Of a stretch of DNA of 64,000 nucleotides, positions 60,814 through 64,000 are shown one piece after another. Numbering within the stretch: position 1 is the first letter of the stretch; every line of letters begins with the position of its first letter. Source of the DNA: Thalassoglobus neptunius (GTDB taxonomy: Bacteria > Planctomycetota > Planctomycetia > Planctomycetales > Planctomycetaceae); contig NZ_SIHI01000006.1 in assembly GCF_007859735.1 (NCBI RefSeq), positions 44,254 through 108,253 on the forward strand, read 5' to 3'. Under the pieces are notes generated by a model. That model was not told the origin of the DNA, searched no databases, and saw only the letters and a program-made list of their open reading frames with translations. The translations under genes and the position numbers were made by a program.

Positions 60814-62874
60814 ATGAATCGTCCTCAAAACTCATCACCTCTTGAATCAACTCCCGTTCAGGATGAGCGTGAACAGCAGGTTTCGCAAGAACTCAGCCTC
60901 CGAACCGGGCGAGTTCCAACGTCCGTCGCTGGGTACGAAATCCTGCGATGTCTCGGCGAAGGATCATTCGGAATGGTCTGGTTGGCCCGAGAGCGAAAAA
61001 CTGGTCGACAGGTTGCGATCAAATTCTTCACAAACCGTCGCGGTCTCGACTGGTCGCTCTTAACTCGCGAAGTCGAGAAACTGGCGGTCCTCGACGCCTC
61101 CCGCGATGTCGTTCGGCTTCTCGACGTGGGATGGGATCACGATCCTCCGTATTTCGTGATGGAGTATCTTCCTCATGATTCGGTCGCGACATTGCTGGAA
61201 GATGGTCCACTCCCGATCAAGCGTGCGATCGAGATTTGCGCTGCCGTCGCGCGGGCACTCGTACATTCGCATGGTGCAGGAATTTTGCACTGTGACATCA
61301 AACCGGCCAATATCCTTCTCGATCATGCCGACGATGCACGGCTCAGTGATTTTGGACAATCACGCCTGTCCTCTGATCAAAGCCCCGCATTGGGAACCTT
61401 TTACTACATGGCCCCCGAACAAGCGGCAGTCGATGCTGTGCCGGATGTCCGCTGGGACGTTTACGCACTCGGTGCCGTCCTTTATCACATGGTGACGGGC
61501 AATCCACCGTATCACAGCGAGCAAACGAAGAAGCGACTTTCCGCCTCTCAAAGTCTCGAAGAGCGACTTCGAGAGTATCGCCGAACCATTCAGAACTATC
61601 CTCTTCCGAACGAACACCGCAGCACCTCCGGAGTGGACGGAGAACTCGCTCGTTTGATCGAAGATTGTCTCAGCCCCGACCCTTCACAGAGAATTCCCAA
61701 CGCACAGGTGGTGCTGGACCGATTGCGACAACGAGAGTTAAATCGCTCGCGGCGTCCATTGGTGTGGCTCGGCTTCCTCGGTCCGGTCCTGTTTCTGCTG
61801 ATGATGCTCTGGATTGCGGTAACAGCCGTTCCGGAAGCGGTTCAACAGGCGGAACAAAACCTTTACGAACGGGCACTGACCAGCGACGCAGCGACCGTCA
61901 GATTGCTCGCTGCCAGTGTCGATCAGGAACTTGCCGAACGCACCGACGAACTCGAACGACTCGCGCAACAACTAATTGCAACTAACGGCGAACGCTCAGC
62001 GGACGGTTTCCGTCCCGATATGGGAGAGTTTCTGACGAAGTGGAGACAAGAGAACGACGAGCGACTCAAGCGGCAGCGACGAACTTTGGACATCAGCTTC
62101 TTCGTCAATGACCGCAACGGGATTCAGATTTACAGAAATCCGCATCCGGTTGACGAGAAAGATGGTTCCGTCGGTCAACGCTTTGACTGGAGAGATTACT
62201 TTCATGGTTTGGGGAGAGGTGTCGAACGAGGCCACATCGCCGGAACGGATTACACTCCGAGAAAAACACCCGGGATTTCAGGAGCTTTCCGCAGCAGCAA
62301 CACGCATCAATATATGGTGGCTGTCGCGGTTCCGATCTGGAATCAGGATCATTCGGAAGTCATTGGCGTTCTCGCTCGGACCATTCATCTGACCGATCTG
62401 CTCAGCCAGTGGGAACGACGAATTCGCAGCGGCAACGAATCGGACACGGAACACGAACGGTTCCTGTCTCTCGTCGACATGCGCGAAGGGGCACCGGTCC
62501 TGTTGGATCACTCCTGGATGTCCGCAGCCAATCTTAAAGAGATTCAATCGGACGTCGAGTTAGAGAAAATCCTCGCTCTCTCCTCAAACGAAGAGAGTCA
62601 ACTCGAAAGGGCAGTCAACGGGAATGGAGTGATCTCAGAGTATCACGACCCACTTGCCGACATCGACGAGAGTTTTCAGGGAGAATGGCTGGCTGCCGTG
62701 GCGAATCTTAAGAACGTCAACTGGATTGCAGTCGTTCAAGAGCGCCGGGCCGAAGCAGTCGCCCCCATGGATGAACTCCGAGAGATTTTCATCCGCTACG
62801 GTCAATTAATGTTCGTCGTCTTCACAGCTATGCTGGCAGTCCTAGGATGGCTCATCCGCCGCGTCAGCAGTTAA
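60814..62874 (+). CDS. Transmembrane Ser/Thr kinase with Cache-like sensor domain
   Basis: 686 residues. Kinase domain at about 41-305: Gly loop LGEGSFGMVWLA, VAIK with Lys70, Glu86 in the C-helix, catalytic loop HCDIKPANILLD (Asp161), LSDFGQS (Asp179) and MAPEQA. HRD is replaced by His-Cys-Asp, so this is a non-RD kinase. A membrane span follows (about 316-338, LVWLGFLGPVLFLLMMLWIAV). Next is a 320-residue extracytoplasmic region of dCache type (DISFFVNDRNGIQIYRNPHP, YFHGLGRGVERG, YMVAVAVPIWNQDHSEVIGVLA), and a C-terminal span (LMFVVFTAMLAVLGWLIRR). The kinase lies inside and the sensor outside. A signal-input kinase; substrate unknown. Confidence 0.9.
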   Translation: MNRPQNSSPLESTPVQDEREQQVSQELSLRTGRVPTSVAGYEILRCLGEGSFGMVWLARERKTGRQVAIKFFTNRRGLDWSLLTREVEKLAVLDASRDVVRLLDVGWDHDPPYFVMEYLPHDSVATLLEDGPLPIKRAIEICAAVARALVHSHGAGILHCDIKPANILLDHADDARLSDFGQSRLSSDQSPALGTFYYMAPEQAAVDAVPDVRWDVYALGAVLYHMVTGNPPYHSEQTKKRLSASQSLEERLREYRRTIQNYPLPNEHRSTSGVDGELARLIEDCLSPDPSQRIPNAQVVLDRLRQRELNRSRRPLVWLGFLGPVLFLLMMLWIAVTAVPEAVQQAEQNLYERALTSDAATVRLLAASVDQELAERTDELERLAQQLIATNGERSADGFRPDMGEFLTKWRQENDERLKRQRRTLDISFFVNDRNGIQIYRNPHPVDEKDGSVGQRFDWRDYFHGLGRGVERGHIAGTDYTPRKTPGISGAFRSSNTHQYMVAVAVPIWNQDHSEVIGVLARTIHLTDLLSQWERRIRSGNESDTEHERFLSLVDMREGAPVLLDHSWMSAANLKEIQSDVELEKILALSSNEESQLERAVNGNGVISEYHDPLADIDESFQGEWLAAVANLKNVNWIAVVQERRAEAVAPMDELREIFIRYGQLMFVVFTAMLAVLGWLIRRVSS

Positions 62875-63211
62875 GCCACTGGCGACCAACTGCCCACACG
62901 AAACTCTTATATCCGATCCGGATATCGGTGTCGTCAGGATAGCTCATGTGCACGGTTCATTCGGGAAAAGCATTGTTTAAATGAACGATGAGGCGGCAAA
63001 CTTCAAAGGCCGCTCTGTGCGGTTCGAGGCGTTTCATCCCCACAATGTCCCCGCGCACGAGTTTCTCGTTCAACTCGCGCATCCGATTCGACGCATCTCC
63101 ATTCCTCACTTAAGATTGACTGCCGTCACCACCCGGAATAATCTCAAGACAGATTATTGGGTGATAAGCAAGTTATTTGCCTATCTACGCTGGATCACAT
63201 AAGGATCGACG
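62875..63211. other. Gene-free stretch after the kinase gene
   Basis: 337 nt. A 17-nt palindrome, ATATCCG-ATC-CGGATAT, lies at 62909-62925 just after the kinase stop; it has no T-tract, so it is not a clear terminator. The frame 62981-63202 lacks family resemblance and a ribosome-binding site. Confidence 0.4.
62909..62925. repeat. 17-nt palindrome after the kinase gene
   Basis: ATATCCG (62909-62915) and CGGATAT (62919-62925) flank ATC. It starts 34 nt after the kinase stop codon. Could be a short hairpin or a binding site. Confidence 0.35.
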
Positions 63212-63856
63212 ATGACTTTAGATAGTGAGTTGCCGGTACTTCTCTGGCCGATTTCCTGTTTCGATCGGCGACGCGAGAATCCGCTTCCGGTCTACAACCG
63301 CTGGTACTGGCTCGACTGGACAAAGCTAACGCCAGAACAGACATCCGACATTCTTGCAATCATCGACGCCAAGCTGAGTATGAAATCTCAACACGAACCG
63401 GTCGGGTTCGAAGAAACCGTCATAACAAAGTCGGTCGGAGCACCCAACTACGACAATCGTATGCTCAAGTACCGCAACCTTTTCACAGAGGTTCCAGACA
63501 ATAACGTCGAGGCGTTCTTCAACGACCCAGTGCGTCATGATCGCGGATTCCAAACCGTGAGCGTGACGACGGAGTATTATGAGGACGAAAAAGGCACTCC
63601 AGTTTCCAACTACGAAATGATTCAACACGTGTCGGGGCAAGAGTTCCCGATCATCGTTGGCGACCCTGAAAGCGTGATGAAACTCGGTCCCGTCTCAGCA
63701 GTCAATACGACAGAATGGTCGCTCGAAAAAGCAAACACCATTGCACAGTTTCTCGACGTTGTGCAGCGAATCCAGGCGAGCGACTGGTATCGCTCACCAA
63801 GATTCATAACGTCGTTGACGTGGCGTGCTCCCCATTTTCTGATCCAGATGTTATGA
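63212..63856 (+). CDS. Unrecognised protein, probably cut by IS insertion
   Basis: 214 residues. AAGGATC lies 5-8 nt before the ATG. I recognise no family. Features: the N-terminal LPVLLWPISCFDRRRENPLPVYNRWYWLDW is rich in Trp/Pro/Tyr; the middle has a charged helix (TPEQTSDILAIIDAKLS) and VSVTTEYYEDEKGTPVSNYEMIQ; no signal peptide or span. The stop TGA (63854-63856) coincides with the point where the sequence upstream of the IS3-type transposase begins, and the end SLTWRAPHFLIQML looks abrupt, so the true C-terminus may lie beyond the element. A cytosolic accessory-region gene. Confidence 0.55.
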   Translation: MTLDSELPVLLWPISCFDRRRENPLPVYNRWYWLDWTKLTPEQTSDILAIIDAKLSMKSQHEPVGFEETVITKSVGAPNYDNRMLKYRNLFTEVPDNNVEAFFNDPVRHDRGFQTVSVTTEYYEDEKGTPVSNYEMIQHVSGQEFPIIVGDPESVMKLGPVSAVNTTEWSLEKANTIAQFLDVVQRIQASDWYRSPRFITSLTWRAPHFLIQML

Positions 63857-63892
63857 GAGTCAACCGACCGATTTTGGTTCGAGGAGACTTTG

Positions 63893-64000
63893 ATGACGAA
63901 GCGACGACGACGTAAGCCTGAGCAGATTGTGAAGCTGTTGCAGGAGGGGCAAGCGATGTTGGCGGCAGGAAAGTCGCTGGCTGAGGTGTTGCAGAAGCTG
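63893..64000 (+). mobile_element. IS3-type transposase OrfA, 5' end
   Basis: 36 codons before the window ends. The protein starts MTKRRRRKPEQIVKLLQEGQ and continues with LAAGKSLAEVLQKL, the start of the helix-turn-helix of OrfA transposases of the IS3 family, as found in planctomycetes. GAGGAG precedes the ATG by about 7 nt. The left end of the element is probably near 63854, but the terminal inverted repeat cannot be confirmed because the right end is outside the window. Confidence 0.78.

Noticed and set aside
62981..63202. 73-codon frame between the kinase and the unknown gene
   Set aside because: No ribosome-binding site or family resemblance.

Overview
The window is about 64 kb of bacterial chromosome with moderate GC. 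Its gene content points to a planctomycete (Planctomycetota, probably Planctomycetales). The signs are a DUF1501 Tat-signal protein, a Tat-exported Gfo/Idh/MocA oxidoreductase, MoxR/DUF58/BatA/VWA clusters, VIT-VWA proteins, many FHA-domain proteins, a Ser/Thr kinase with an extracytoplasmic sensor, and MfnD/MfnF-like genes of tetrahydromethanopterin-linked C1 metabolism. Shine-Dalgarno sites are patchy, and GTG or TTG starts are common. I saw no rRNA or tRNA genes and no CRISPR array. The phylum assignment is inference from gene families, not from a marker search.

Layout. 0-9.7 kb: the start of a secreted oxidoreductase, an alkyltransferase-endonuclease V fusion overlapping a YraN gene, a secreted LRR protein, queA, a large NfeD-type membrane protease, an FmdB-like protein, ThiS, a DJ-1/PfpI protein and a membrane protein closed by a strong bidirectional terminator. 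9.8-25 kb: a VIT-VWA protein, YjbQ, an RND/MMPL exporter, a CPBP protease, a RidA-like protein, then a co-oriented block of FHA-EAL, mfnD-like, mfnF-like, FHA-FHA-STAS and a GT4 glycosyltransferase. 25-42 kb: a two-gene operon with a large secreted hydrolase, pyrD-trpS, a CtBP-like dehydrogenase, a Cho/UvrC-like nuclease, a Gfo/Idh/MocA oxidoreductase, murD, a MOSC protein, an MFS transporter, korA-korB and nadK.

42.4-58.8 kb is one minus-strand run of ten genes and the most interesting region. It reads: coiled-coil membrane protein, ferric-type solute-binding protein, two-domain permease, ABC ATPase fused in frame to a lipobox/NHL beta-propeller, VWA protein (start overlapping the previous stop), MoxR ATPase, esterase, DUF58, BatA-VWA and a large membrane protein. 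A small secreted protein converges on it from the left. The order suggests that a MoxR/VWA envelope-maturation module and a small-molecule importer are expressed together.

58.8-64 kb holds a DUF1501 protein, a Ser/Thr kinase with a Cache-like sensor, an unrecognised gene that appears to be cut at its 3' end, and the start of an IS3-type transposase running off the right edge.

Other points of note: a 24-nt sequence repeated just past the stop codons of two unrelated genes, several intergenic palindromes, and unusual domain combinations (alkyltransferase-EndoV, FHA-EAL, FHA-FHA-STAS, hydrolase plus about 500 unassigned residues).
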